From Lentisphaeria bacterium UBA7640 (lineage in GTDB: Bacteria > Verrucomicrobiota > Lentisphaeria > Victivallales > Victivallaceae): 11,483 bases of DNA. Below, in pieces: positions 1 to 6,752 of the stretch (the stretch's first letter is position 1; each line of letters starts with the position of its first letter). The DNA lies in NCBI GenBank assembly GCA_002483765.1, contig DLIO01000099.1, positions 1-11,483 of the forward strand, written 5' to 3'. A program made the position numbers and the translations under genes. The notes under the pieces were generated by a model. It was not told the origin of the DNA and did not search any database. It was given only the letters and a program-made list of their open reading frames with translations.

Positions 1-120
1 CATCAAATGCAGAAGAACCAAAAATAGTTCCTAATATGCAGTTCAGCTAACGGCGTACCGTCGCGGCTGAGTTCAACCGTCACGCCATGAAAACACCAAA
101 AAGCACGCAAAAGGGAATCT

Positions 121-157
121 AACCACAGAGAACACGAAAGGCGTTTTAACCACGGAA
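121..157 (-). repeat. Inverted fragment of the 'cgtgtt..ccgtgg' repeat family
   Basis: The plus strand reads accacagagaacacgaaagg and then ttttaaccacgg. The reverse complement (ccgtggttaaaa ... cctttcgtgttctctgtggt) resembles the units of the tandem array at 281-805. The copy is therefore in opposite orientation to the array. Similar 'accacgaa...cacgaa' phrases are, from general experience, widely scattered between genes in some environmental bacterial genomes. Confidence 0.5.
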
Positions 158-184
158 ATAAAAGTAGCATAATTCTAGTTTTGA

Positions 185-214
185 ATTCACTCGCGCATAA
201 TGCGCGCGCTAATT
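185..214. repeat. GC-rich palindrome, copy 1 (upstream of the operon)
   Basis: The core cgcgcataatgcgcg (192-206) is a perfect 7-bp stem around a single central A at position 199. Outer AATT arms at 184-187 and 211-214 also pair, with a few mismatches between. The same core and the same AATT flanks occur at 6402-6434, just after the exosortase operon, so this is a repeated element and not a chance palindrome. Its role is unknown; REP-like or MITE-like dispersed elements are possible. Confidence 0.6.
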
Positions 215-255
215 TAAAGCTAAAATTACACATGTTTTTCTGTGTATCCCGCCTA

Positions 256-277
256 CCTGCCAAAGCTTTGGCGCAGG
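256..277. repeat. Hairpin around CCAAAGCTTTGG
   Basis: CCAAAGCTTTGG (260-271) is a perfect 12-bp palindrome. CCTG (256-259) and CAGG (274-277) extend the stem with a two-base bulge. It directly abuts the left edge of the tandem array and is not followed by a T-run, so it is more likely a repeat-associated palindrome than a terminator. Confidence 0.45.
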
Positions 278-280
278 CAA

Positions 281-805
281 GTGGTTAAAAGTCCTTCCCA
301 ATTCCCAATTTCGTATCTGTGTTTGTTTGTGTCCATCCGTGTTTAAACTCCCTTCCCAATTTACCCTTACTCTTTTCGTGTCTATTCGTGCCATTCGTGG
401 ACAAAAACTCCCTCCCGATTTTCATTTCTTATCTGTGTTTGTTTGTGTCCATCCGTGGTTAAACTCCCTTCCCAATTTCCCCTTACCCTTTTCGTGTCTA
501 TTCGTGCTATTAGTGGACAAAAACTCCCTCCCGATTTCCATTTCTTATCTGTGTTTGTTTGTGTCCATCCGTGTTTAAAATCCTTCCCAATTTCTCCTTA
601 CTCTTTTCGTGTCTATTCGTGCCATTCGTGGACAAAAACTCCCTCCCAATTCCCAATTTCGTATCTGTTTTTGTTTGTGTCCATCCGTGTTTAAAATCCT
701 TCCCAATTTCTCCTTCCCCTTTTCGTGTCTATTCGTTCTATTCGTGGACAAAAACTCCCTCCCGATTTCCATTTCTTATCTGCGTTCATTGGCAGTTAAA
801 AGCCC
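281..805 (+). repeat. Tandem repeat array, 116-bp unit, about 4.5 copies
   Basis: The landmark atctg, followed in each copy by a near-identical string, recurs at 315, 431, 547, 663 and 778, giving spacings of 116, 116, 116 and 115 bp. The first partial unit starts near 281 and the last decays after about 805. Each unit has two related halves of about 58 bp. One reads tttgtgtccatccgtg and the other attcgtgccattcgtgg, and each is followed by a pyrimidine-rich 'actccct(t)ccc.attt' tract. The unit is thus a diverged dimer. No unique spacers lie between copies, so it is not a CRISPR array. The unit length is not a multiple of three, so the open frames through it are incidental. Confidence 0.9.
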
Positions 806-854
806 TCTTCAGTATTCAATAATCAATAATTTATGGCATGACTAAAACTTTATA

Positions 855-869
855 AATTATTTAATAATT
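855..869. promoter_or_regulatory. AT-rich palindrome upstream of the TPR gene
   Basis: aattatt and aataatt form a perfect 7-bp inverted repeat around the T at 862, about 120 bp before the operon's first start codon. It could be an operator, or just chance in AT-rich sequence. Nothing else supports a specific regulator. Confidence 0.15.
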
Positions 870-921
870 AGTTGTTCGTCACAGTTTATGAGCTATTTTA
901 AGTTGTTAAGAATTTAAATTG

Positions 922-950
922 TTGATTGAAGAGTTATCGATCATTACAAA
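922..950 (+). promoter_or_regulatory. Possible sigma70-type promoter for the exosortase operon
   Basis: TTGATT (922-927) and TACAAA (945-950) are separated by 17 bases; each matches 4 of 6 consensus positions. A start near 957 would give a leader of about 33 nt before the ATG at 990. I searched by eye for the sigma54 pattern GG-N10-GC, which would be attractive for an exosortase system, and saw no convincing match. Weak call. Confidence 0.2.
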
Positions 951-989
951 ATTTCTCAACCATTCACTAGAAAACAACAGGAATGTTCA

Positions 990-3236
990 ATGAAAATGCG
1001 AAAATTTAGAATTAAGTATCTAATATTGGCGATTTTGGTTTTGGTCAGCATAGGTTGTATCGGTAGTTTCGGCTATCTTATGTTCAGGAATCGACAAAAA
1101 GTTGAACGTTTTAAAATAGCGATGAGTGATTTTGAAAAGGGAAATTATAAACAAGCCGAGATAGGTTTTCAAGCAGTGTTGCGCAATGACCGCAACAATG
1201 AAGTTGCGGTAGCAAAACTTGCAGAGTTGGCGGAACGGCGCGAAAACTGGCCGGAAGCGGCATATTATTGGAGTCGTGCCACTGCGCTCAACGCGTTCAT
1301 ACCGGCTTATTTTGATTCAGCAATCAAAACTTTATTCAAATGCCGCGACTTCGTTGAATTGGTGCGGCTGTTGGAACAACAAAAAGGTGCCAGAACTATC
1401 TCCACAAAACAAGATGTAATCTTGGCTTTTTCACATTTCATGTTGCGTAATTCCGGGGCAGCACGGACACTTTTGAGTCAGGTCGACCGACAAAAACAAG
1501 CTTCACTGCCGCTGGCCAAACTTTTAGAACTTTATCTACAAATGAGGACGAAAACTAATTCTGAAATCATTGTTGAATTGAATAATCTTGCTAAATCTGA
1601 CGATCCTGATACTAGTTTTGAATCGCTATCCGCGCTTTCTGTCGTTTATCAAAGTGAGAAAAAAATTGCTGAAGCGGAAAAGAGTTTAAAGTTAGCAGTG
1701 GAGTTGAACCGGTTTGCCGGTTTACCACCACTTGCCGATTTTTATCTGTTCCGTGGCGATCATGCCGCTGCCGCCGCCGCTTTCCAGGAAGCCTTGAGTT
1801 TTGGGCCATCCTCAGGCATTGCAGCAAAACTGGGGGAAGTGTTAGCAGCGCAGAAAGACCGGGCTGGAATCCTTAAGTTAGCCGAGTCATATCGTTCAGG
1901 GAATCGTCAAACTTTAAAAACTGGCTATTATCTCGATGCTCTCGCGGCATTTTTGCAGAGTGACTGGAAAACCATGGGGGAAAGCCTTCGACACCTCGAT
2001 GGCTCATTTAATTCTCCACCGGCCATTTTGATGGAGCTTTGTCTTGGCATTTATGAGGCCGATCCGGCAAAAGCGGAACGCGCATTGGTACGCTTAAACT
2101 TGGATAACCGTCTGAAACCAGTGGCTGTTCGGGCATTGCAACTTACCATGCCATTTATTATCAGTCTGGTTCAACAACAACGCATTCAAGAAGCTGCAGA
2201 TTTAGCGCGACAGTTACAGAAAGCTGGAGTTTCTGATATCATCGTGGCTCGTCTAGTTTTGGCCGACAATCTACGTCAAAACATTTCGGTTCCGTCCGAG
2301 ATAAAACGTGCGCTCGAAAATTTCCCACAAGATCATGTTCTACTCGGTGTCGCAGCGACGGACGCATTGCGGGCTGGTCGTTATGCTGAAGCCTTAAAAT
2401 ATGCAGAAACGAACCAGAAAAACGGGATAACCGCGACTGAAGTTCAACTTCAACGTGCAGCAGCGCTCGAAGGATTGAATCGACCAGCTGAAGCGACTGC
2501 CGAATTCAATCGGATTATTAGCGCTAATCCTGATAATCTAGAGCTTTTACAACTCTTTATCGACTTTGGCGTACGCAATAAGCGCAGTGAAGACTTAAAA
2601 AACCTAGTAGCAAAAATTAATACGCAGGAAGACGCAAAGTTTAAACAGTTCATTCCCTATATTGAGGCTGAAATCGCATTTTTAAGTAAAGATAAAAAGT
2701 TAGTGAAATTTCATTTAAAAGATGCCAAGACGGACCGGCCGCAGCTGATTTTTCGCGCCGCAGTGCTTTATGGCTTGATCGATGAACTCGATGCTGGGAT
2801 TGCAACCTATCAGAAAATTATTGACTCTTACCCCGATCATGGATTGGTGAAGATCAACTTATCGGAACTTTATGCGGCAAAAGGGATGAATCAAAAGGCT
2901 TTAGAAGTCGCAGAAGCAGCGTGGAAAGCAGATCCAAATCGTTCAGAGATTCTCGAATGCTATGGTATTCGCCTTGCCACCATGGGCAACCTTAAAGAAG
3001 CCGCGACTATCCTCGAACAATCACTGGCCAAAAGTGCAGGAAGTTCAGAGCGCGCTCTAGGTGCTTGGCAAACTGTTCAAGAAAAATTGATTGAACAGGA
3101 GTTTACCAATGGGAATTATACCGAATCCCGGGACGCCTGTCGCAAGTTGCTCCGCCGCAGTCCAGGACATCCCAAAGCAATACAATATCAAACGAAGTTG
3201 AACGAAATCGAAAAACAACAGAAAGAGCAAGGATAA
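990..3236 (+). CDS. Membrane-anchored TPR-repeat protein of an exosortase system
   Basis: Protein of 748 aa. Residues 10-32 form one hydrophobic segment after a basic N-terminus (MKMRKFRIK), so the protein is probably anchored in the inner membrane with the rest in the periplasm. Cys23 follows Ser-Ile-Gly, a poor lipobox. The rest is almost all alpha-helical tetratricopeptide repeats, for example residues 41-108 (GNYKQAEIGFQAVL, then WPEAAYYWSRATALN) and a last one at about 705-735 (GNYTESRDACRKLL). TPR arrays act as protein-protein scaffolds. In PEP-CTERM/exosortase systems a large TPR protein (PrsT type) is a frequent neighbour, and this is the likely analogue by position and architecture; I cannot show orthology. 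The start is supported by AGGA at 979-982, seven bases before the ATG; a second Met lies at codon 3. The exosortase gene starts 2 nt after the stop codon. Confidence 0.85.
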   Translation: MKMRKFRIKYLILAILVLVSIGCIGSFGYLMFRNRQKVERFKIAMSDFEKGNYKQAEIGFQAVLRNDRNNEVAVAKLAELAERRENWPEAAYYWSRATALNAFIPAYFDSAIKTLFKCRDFVELVRLLEQQKGARTISTKQDVILAFSHFMLRNSGAARTLLSQVDRQKQASLPLAKLLELYLQMRTKTNSEIIVELNNLAKSDDPDTSFESLSALSVVYQSEKKIAEAEKSLKLAVELNRFAGLPPLADFYLFRGDHAAAAAAFQEALSFGPSSGIAAKLGEVLAAQKDRAGILKLAESYRSGNRQTLKTGYYLDALAAFLQSDWKTMGESLRHLDGSFNSPPAILMELCLGIYEADPAKAERALVRLNLDNRLKPVAVRALQLTMPFIISLVQQQRIQEAADLARQLQKAGVSDIIVARLVLADNLRQNISVPSEIKRALENFPQDHVLLGVAATDALRAGRYAEALKYAETNQKNGITATEVQLQRAAALEGLNRPAEATAEFNRIISANPDNLELLQLFIDFGVRNKRSEDLKNLVAKINTQEDAKFKQFIPYIEAEIAFLSKDKKLVKFHLKDAKTDRPQLIFRAAVLYGLIDELDAGIATYQKIIDSYPDHGLVKINLSELYAAKGMNQKALEVAEAAWKADPNRSEILECYGIRLATMGNLKEAATILEQSLAKSAGSSERALGAWQTVQEKLIEQEFTNGNYTESRDACRKLLRRSPGHPKAIQYQTKLNEIEKQQKEQG

Positions 3237-3238
3237 CA

Positions 3239-4060
3239 ATGAATGGTTTATTTAAAACTTTGCGCAAGGCTCCAACAGCGACAATCGCGTTTAGTGTTGT
3301 TTGGATTGTAACAACATTTAGGGCTTTATCTATCGCGTCTGGAGAATGGGAACGGACTTTGCCATTATTATTGCTCGCAGTCGCAACTGCTTGGAATGTG
3401 TTCTCGAAACATCGCAATCCTACTCATATCCTCTTGGCAAAAAGTATCGCGTGGGTGATGCTTTTGCTTGCGCCAATCGCGTTGTTATTGCCGACGACGG
3501 ATGTTACCACCGTGTTATTTCTGCAAGTTTGGGCTGTTTGCGTATTCAGTTTGGGATTGCGTTCTGGAGCATGGATGGGCATTCCGCTGGCTCTCTGCTT
3601 GCTGATTATTCCGTACCAAGAACAACTCTCGCTCTTTTTTAGTTATCCATTGCGCCTTATTTCAACAATTATCTCGGCCGAAACGTTGCTGTTATTTGGT
3701 TGCAACATCCAGTATGATTTGACCACGATCACGGTTGGAACCTCTAAAATCGCCATTACTGATGCCTGTAGCGGAATCACTCAGCTTGAGGTTCTGCTGT
3801 TGCTTTGTTATCTGGTGGTGTTACGTCAGCATCGTTCCACTCTATGGCGTGGCCTTCATTACCTCTGCATGTTACCAGTTATCATTGCAGTAAATTCATT
3901 TCGTTTGATCGTAACGGTGTTGTTGTTTTTCTTAATTGGCACCAAGGCGTTTGATGATTTTTGGCATGTATCGCTGGGTTATTTACTAGTCATCTGCGTA
4001 GTTTTGATCTTTTGGTGGATTGGCGCATTATTCCCACAAAATCAGGAGGATAAGCAATGA
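3239..4060 (+). CDS. Exosortase/archaeosortase family transpeptidase
   Basis: Integral membrane protein of 273 aa with about eight hydrophobic segments. It carries the three family signatures in the right order: ACSGITQL with the nucleophile Cys177, NSFRLI with Arg222, and FWHVSLGY with His243. In this family the Cys-Arg-His set processes C-terminal sorting signals (PEP-CTERM type) of exported proteins at the inner membrane, probably by cysteine-protease or transpeptidase chemistry. Its length fits a stand-alone exosortase without a fused C-terminal EpsI domain; that domain is in the next gene. The start ATG lies 2 nt after the TPR stop, with AAGGA at 3229-3233 as ribosome binding site. The 3' end overlaps the next start codon by 4 nt (ATGA). 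No PEP-CTERM substrate gene is visible in the window, so targets must lie elsewhere. I am confident of the family but not of the subtype. Confidence 0.92.
   Translation: MNGLFKTLRKAPTATIAFSVVWIVTTFRALSIASGEWERTLPLLLLAVATAWNVFSKHRNPTHILLAKSIAWVMLLLAPIALLLPTTDVTTVLFLQVWAVCVFSLGLRSGAWMGIPLALCLLIIPYQEQLSLFFSYPLRLISTIISAETLLLFGCNIQYDLTTITVGTSKIAITDACSGITQLEVLLLLCYLVVLRQHRSTLWRGLHYLCMLPVIIAVNSFRLIVTVLLFFLIGTKAFDDFWHVSLGYLLVICVVLIFWWIGALFPQNQEDKQ
4044..4050 (+). promoter_or_regulatory. Strong ribosome binding site for the EpsI-like gene
   Basis: AGGAGGA lies inside the 3' end of the exosortase gene, six bases before the ATG at 4057. That ATG overlaps the exosortase TGA as ATGA. The site fixes the start of the downstream gene and suggests translational coupling of the two. 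Confidence 0.8.
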
Positions 4061-5148
4061 AAACTGTTCATAATATATTAAAGCCAATGTTGCTGATCGT
4101 TGGTTTTGTACCGCTTTTATGGAAACTCCCCTACATGGCGACGGCATGGCAAAACTCTCCATTAGATCGTTGGGACTGGATTTTCTTTATTCTGTTTGCT
4201 CTAATCTCTATAATGCTATGGCCACGCTTAAAACGTTATTCCAGCGATAATCTCGATTTAAGTGCTCTCTTTGTCGCAGTGCCATTTTTACTGCTTTTTT
4301 TCGCTTCTTTTGTCGTTGATATTCATTTGATGGGGATTGTTGCGGCAGTTTTTTTCAGCTGGTCAATGTGCTGGTTGGTGCTGGGCTGGCGTTCTGCATA
4401 TCTAATTTTCCCGGCTTATGGCATTTTAGCGCTTGGCGGCACCAGTACTACTTATTGGCTTACTCATTTTTTCGAAATCTCGGGATTATTGATCAAAATA
4501 ATAGTAGTATTATTACTCGCGATCTGGCTATTAACGACTTTAATCTTCAAGTTTCAACCGCGTAAAAATAGTTTCTGTTTTTGCATCGTCGCGCTGCTTG
4601 TGATCCTGTTTTCGCCAAAACAACTCAATACCTTGCAATATCAAGGGGCACCATTTATACCGGAATTTTCTTCATTGCAGTTTGGCGACTTTCTTGGTCG
4701 CAAGCAACCGATAACCGAAGCGGATCAGCGTTTTTTTGCTGACAGCAAGTTGGAGAAATATCAGTTTGCTTCTGATACCGCTGCACTTGGAATTCTTGCG
4801 GTTCATTGCGGTAAAGACGTTCACCAAATCCATCCAGCAAGCCACTGCCTCCAAGCCGGCGGATGGCATATCGATTCAGAATATATGCGTGAAGTGAACA
4901 TCAGTGGCAGGTTGTTTCAAATCACCGAAATCTCGGCTCGTAAGCAGGGCTATTCAATGCTGATTTGGTGTTGGTACAGCAATCACGATTTCTCTACTGG
5001 AAGTTTTATCGGTTTTAGGCGTCATTGGAGCAGAAATATTGATTGGTTCACTTGGCAAATCAGCACGCCCATAGTTGATTCTGAAGATGAAAGCCGTCAA
5101 GTCTTGACGAAATTTCTTTCCCAAGCACCCAAAAAGCTCACCCAATAA
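4057..5148 (+). CDS. Multi-pass membrane protein with C-terminal EpsI-like (exosortase-associated) domain
   Basis: Protein of 363 aa. Residues 1-190 hold about six to seven hydrophobic segments. Residues 200-350 form a soluble domain, presumably periplasmic. The motif HPASHCLQAGGWHI (residues 259-272) resembles the conserved 'H-P-x-x-C-x-x-x-x-G-W' block of the EpsI/DUF3485 family, with His259, Cys264 and Trp270. EpsI domains are found beside exosortases or fused to their C-termini; their exact biochemical role is not settled. Here the domain has its own N-terminal membrane region, which contains no exosortase ACSG or NxxR motifs. It could therefore be a partner subunit rather than a second exosortase. 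The gene has a strong ribosome binding site, overlaps the exosortase gene by 4 nt and overlaps the next gene by one base (TAATG). Domain assignment rests on this motif and the context. Confidence 0.75.
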   Translation: MKTVHNILKPMLLIVGFVPLLWKLPYMATAWQNSPLDRWDWIFFILFALISIMLWPRLKRYSSDNLDLSALFVAVPFLLLFFASFVVDIHLMGIVAAVFFSWSMCWLVLGWRSAYLIFPAYGILALGGTSTTYWLTHFFEISGLLIKIIVVLLLAIWLLTTLIFKFQPRKNSFCFCIVALLVILFSPKQLNTLQYQGAPFIPEFSSLQFGDFLGRKQPITEADQRFFADSKLEKYQFASDTAALGILAVHCGKDVHQIHPASHCLQAGGWHIDSEYMREVNISGRLFQITEISARKQGYSMLIWCWYSNHDFSTGSFIGFRRHWSRNIDWFTWQISTPIVDSEDESRQVLTKFLSQAPKKLTQ

Positions 5149-6362
5149 TGGCCGAAAGTACTAAAATCAAAATTTTACTTGGCGGCGTCCCTTTAGGCTG
5201 CGATAATATTGGCGACGAAGCAATTCTCGCTTCCGCAATCGCTATTTTTCGGCGCGTAATTCCCAATTGTGAGTTAACCGTATCTACTGCCCAACAAGTT
5301 GAAACGGAACGCAAATTTAACTGTAAAACTTTACCGCTTTACGGTTTTGATCCCAATTTGCCGATAAATGAGCTGCGTCAAGTTATTAGCAATTATGACG
5401 CGTTTATCTGGTTTGGCGCAACGGGTCTATCGGATTACCCCGAAGTCGCTTGTGAGTTGCTAGAAATCGCGCAAAAGGGCAAGCTAACCACGGTGTTGTG
5501 GAACGTTGGAATGAATGACACTTTGAACCCAATGCTGTATCGAGTGCGTGGTAAACGATTACAGTTATGTCGCCTTGTCAAATTATTCACCGGCGTTGAT
5601 TGCGCTGCCAAACTGGAGCGCTGGATTACCAATCGAGTAAAAAAACGGATCGCGTTGGCGTTACGGCGATGCCAATTAGTGGTCCTTCGTGACGCTGAAT
5701 CTTTGAGCGAATTGCGAAAATGTGGAGATTTTCCAGATGCAACCTTCGGGGCTGATTCGGCGATTCTTCAAAGTTCGGCGAACATTGATGAATTACCTTG
5801 GAATAAAGATGAACATCGTCTTTTTAACGCTGCTGAAAAACGCATTGCTATATGTTTCTCAGCACAAAGTCCGCTGCGCGACCTCAGCCGTTTTGCCGCT
5901 TGGCTTGATCATTTAAATGAAACAGAAAATGTTTTAACCGTAATGTTACCGATGAATCCCAAAACAGATTACGCATTAATGAATGAACTGCGTCGGCAAC
6001 TTAAACATCCTAGAAAAACCATTATGCCGAAATTTCAAGAGCCTGAAGAGATTCAATCTGTAGTCGCCCAATGTCAACTAGTGATCAGCAGCCGACTTCA
6101 TTTGATGATTTTGGCGCTTAATTATTTAGTACCGTGCATTGGCATCGCGCGCGGCACCAAAATTAATTCATTTTTAGAGAAATTTGGACTTCCTGTAGCC
6201 GGAACCACTGATGACGTTGATTTCGAGGTTCTTGATATCCAAACACACAAATATCTTGCATCCAACGAATTCAGCACACCAGCACAAACGGCGCGCGATA
6301 AAATGCTGGAAAAATTATCTAAAGCAGAAAAAAAATTGAGCGCGGTTTTTAAGAAAATTTGA
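5148..6362 (+). CDS. Polysaccharide pyruvyl transferase family protein (WcaK/CsaB-like)
   Basis: Cytoplasmic protein of 404 aa without signal peptide or membrane segments. The N-terminus has the family's glycine-rich block GGVPLGCDNIGDEAIL (residues 12-27, N-x-GDEA). The C-terminal half has the conserved SSRLHLMILAL (residues 314-324, with Arg316 and His318), followed by a PxIGIARGTKINSFLEKFGLP-like segment typical of the family. Known members (CsaB, WcaK) move a pyruvyl group from phosphoenolpyruvate onto sugars of exopolysaccharides or cell-wall polymers as a ketal. The acceptor here is unknown. The start codon overlaps the upstream stop (TAATG) and has no good ribosome binding site, so translation probably depends on coupling. 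Its place at the end of an exosortase operon agrees with the known co-occurrence of exosortases and exopolysaccharide synthesis. Confidence 0.85.
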   Translation: MAESTKIKILLGGVPLGCDNIGDEAILASAIAIFRRVIPNCELTVSTAQQVETERKFNCKTLPLYGFDPNLPINELRQVISNYDAFIWFGATGLSDYPEVACELLEIAQKGKLTTVLWNVGMNDTLNPMLYRVRGKRLQLCRLVKLFTGVDCAAKLERWITNRVKKRIALALRRCQLVVLRDAESLSELRKCGDFPDATFGADSAILQSSANIDELPWNKDEHRLFNAAEKRIAICFSAQSPLRDLSRFAAWLDHLNETENVLTVMLPMNPKTDYALMNELRRQLKHPRKTIMPKFQEPEEIQSVVAQCQLVISSRLHLMILALNYLVPCIGIARGTKINSFLEKFGLPVAGTTDDVDFEVLDIQTHKYLASNEFSTPAQTARDKMLEKLSKAEKKLSAVFKKI

Positions 6363-6386
6363 CCGTAAAAAATATTAAAAGAACGA

Positions 6387-6449
6387 CATAACTTTGGTTT
6401 CCAATTCGCGCGCGCATAATGCGCGCGCAAATTGAGAATGTTAGTTATG
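6387..6449. repeat. GC-rich palindrome, copy 2 (after the operon)
   Basis: The core is a 10-bp stem, gcgcgcgcat (6408-6417) and atgcgcgcgc (6419-6428), around a single A at 6418. AATT arms extend it to 6402-6434 with one mismatch. Further out, cataact (6387-6393) pairs with agttatg (6443-6449). The core and AATT arms match the palindrome at 184-214. It starts 24 nt after the last operon stop codon and might help to end or stabilise the transcript, but there is no T-run, so I do not call it an intrinsic terminator. Confidence 0.7.
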
Positions 6450-6481
6450 ACGAACAGATGTGTTACACAAATTTTCTATCT

Positions 6482-6502
6482 GAGGATTCACTCCTCGTTT
6501 TA
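6482..6502 (+). terminator. Weak candidate intrinsic terminator
   Basis: GAGGA (6482-6486) and TCCTC (6492-6496) form a 5-bp hairpin with loop TTCAC, followed by gtttta. The stem is short and the T-run only four bases. It is placed about 120 nt after the pyruvyl transferase gene, where an operon end is expected. Confidence 0.25.
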
Positions 6503-6676
6503 TTGCGCCTTTTTAACATAGATTGCACTTCGAAGACCGTCGAACTCTTGGCCGTGCTCCACCACCACTACCACCAATGATTTTTGGAAGAAGTAGTGCA
6601 TGATTTTGTTTGGCCGTTTTCTTCCAGCACTTAGGAATTGCTGATTGAGTAGCTTTTACGGAAAGCACGTTTTAAA

Positions 6677-6704
6677 TTGCAAATGAATTAATCCAGTTTA
6701 TAGT
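6677..6704 (+). promoter_or_regulatory. Candidate sigma70 promoter for the restriction-modification gene
   Basis: TTGCAA (6677-6682) and TATAGT (6699-6704) are separated by 16 bases; they match 4 of 6 and 5 of 6 consensus positions. The resulting leader would be about 40 nt. The only ribosome binding candidate is GGGGA at 6736-6740, rather far (12 nt) from the ATG at 6753, which could mean modest expression. Confidence 0.35.
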
Positions 6705-6752
6705 ACAAACCAATCGTGATACATATTATAAGTCTGGGGACGCAATTAGAAA

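Larger units (their letters stand above)
1..280. other. Intergenic region with repeat fragments, no convincing gene
   Basis: I see no supportable gene here. A minus-strand open frame crosses most of the stretch, but its upstream half lies in repeat-family sequence and contains no domain I recognise. Only its last 25 or so codons (about positions 3-90) look protein-like, including the peptide TVELSRDGTPLAELHI, so a decayed gene end is possible. The rest holds inverted fragments of the tandem-repeat family (about 121-157), a GC palindrome (185-214) and a second hairpin (256-277). Confidence 0.5.
6450..6752. other. Spacer before the restriction gene; possible gene remnant on the minus strand
   Basis: No gene can be supported. 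On the minus strand a frame of 33 codons (start at 6601, stop at 6500-6502) encodes a peptide with VEHGQEFDGLRSAIYVKKAQ at its end, and extends another 18 codons upstream without a stop. The other two minus-strand frames are also partly open and the Val run comes from ggtggt repeats, so this may be a decayed element or chance. A small palindrome tgtgttacaca lies at 6459-6469. Confidence 0.3.

Noticed and set aside
3..263. 86-codon minus-strand frame at the left edge
   Set aside because: Its first two thirds run through repeat-family and palindrome sequence with no recognisable domain. Only the last 25 or so codons look protein-like, which is too little to call a gene.
281..805. CRISPR-like reading of the repeat array
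   Set aside because: Units are 116 bp and repeated throughout; there are no unique spacers and no cas genes.
327..845. Several overlapping open frames, on both strands, through the tandem repeats
   Set aside because: The unit is 116 bp, not a multiple of three, so the frames are carried by the repeated low-stop sequence. The peptides are repetitive and no start has a convincing ribosome binding site.
990..1058. Lipoprotein signal at Cys23 of the TPR protein
   Set aside because: Residues before the Cys are Ser-Ile-Gly, without Leu or Val at -3, and hydrophobicity continues to residue 32. A membrane anchor fits better.
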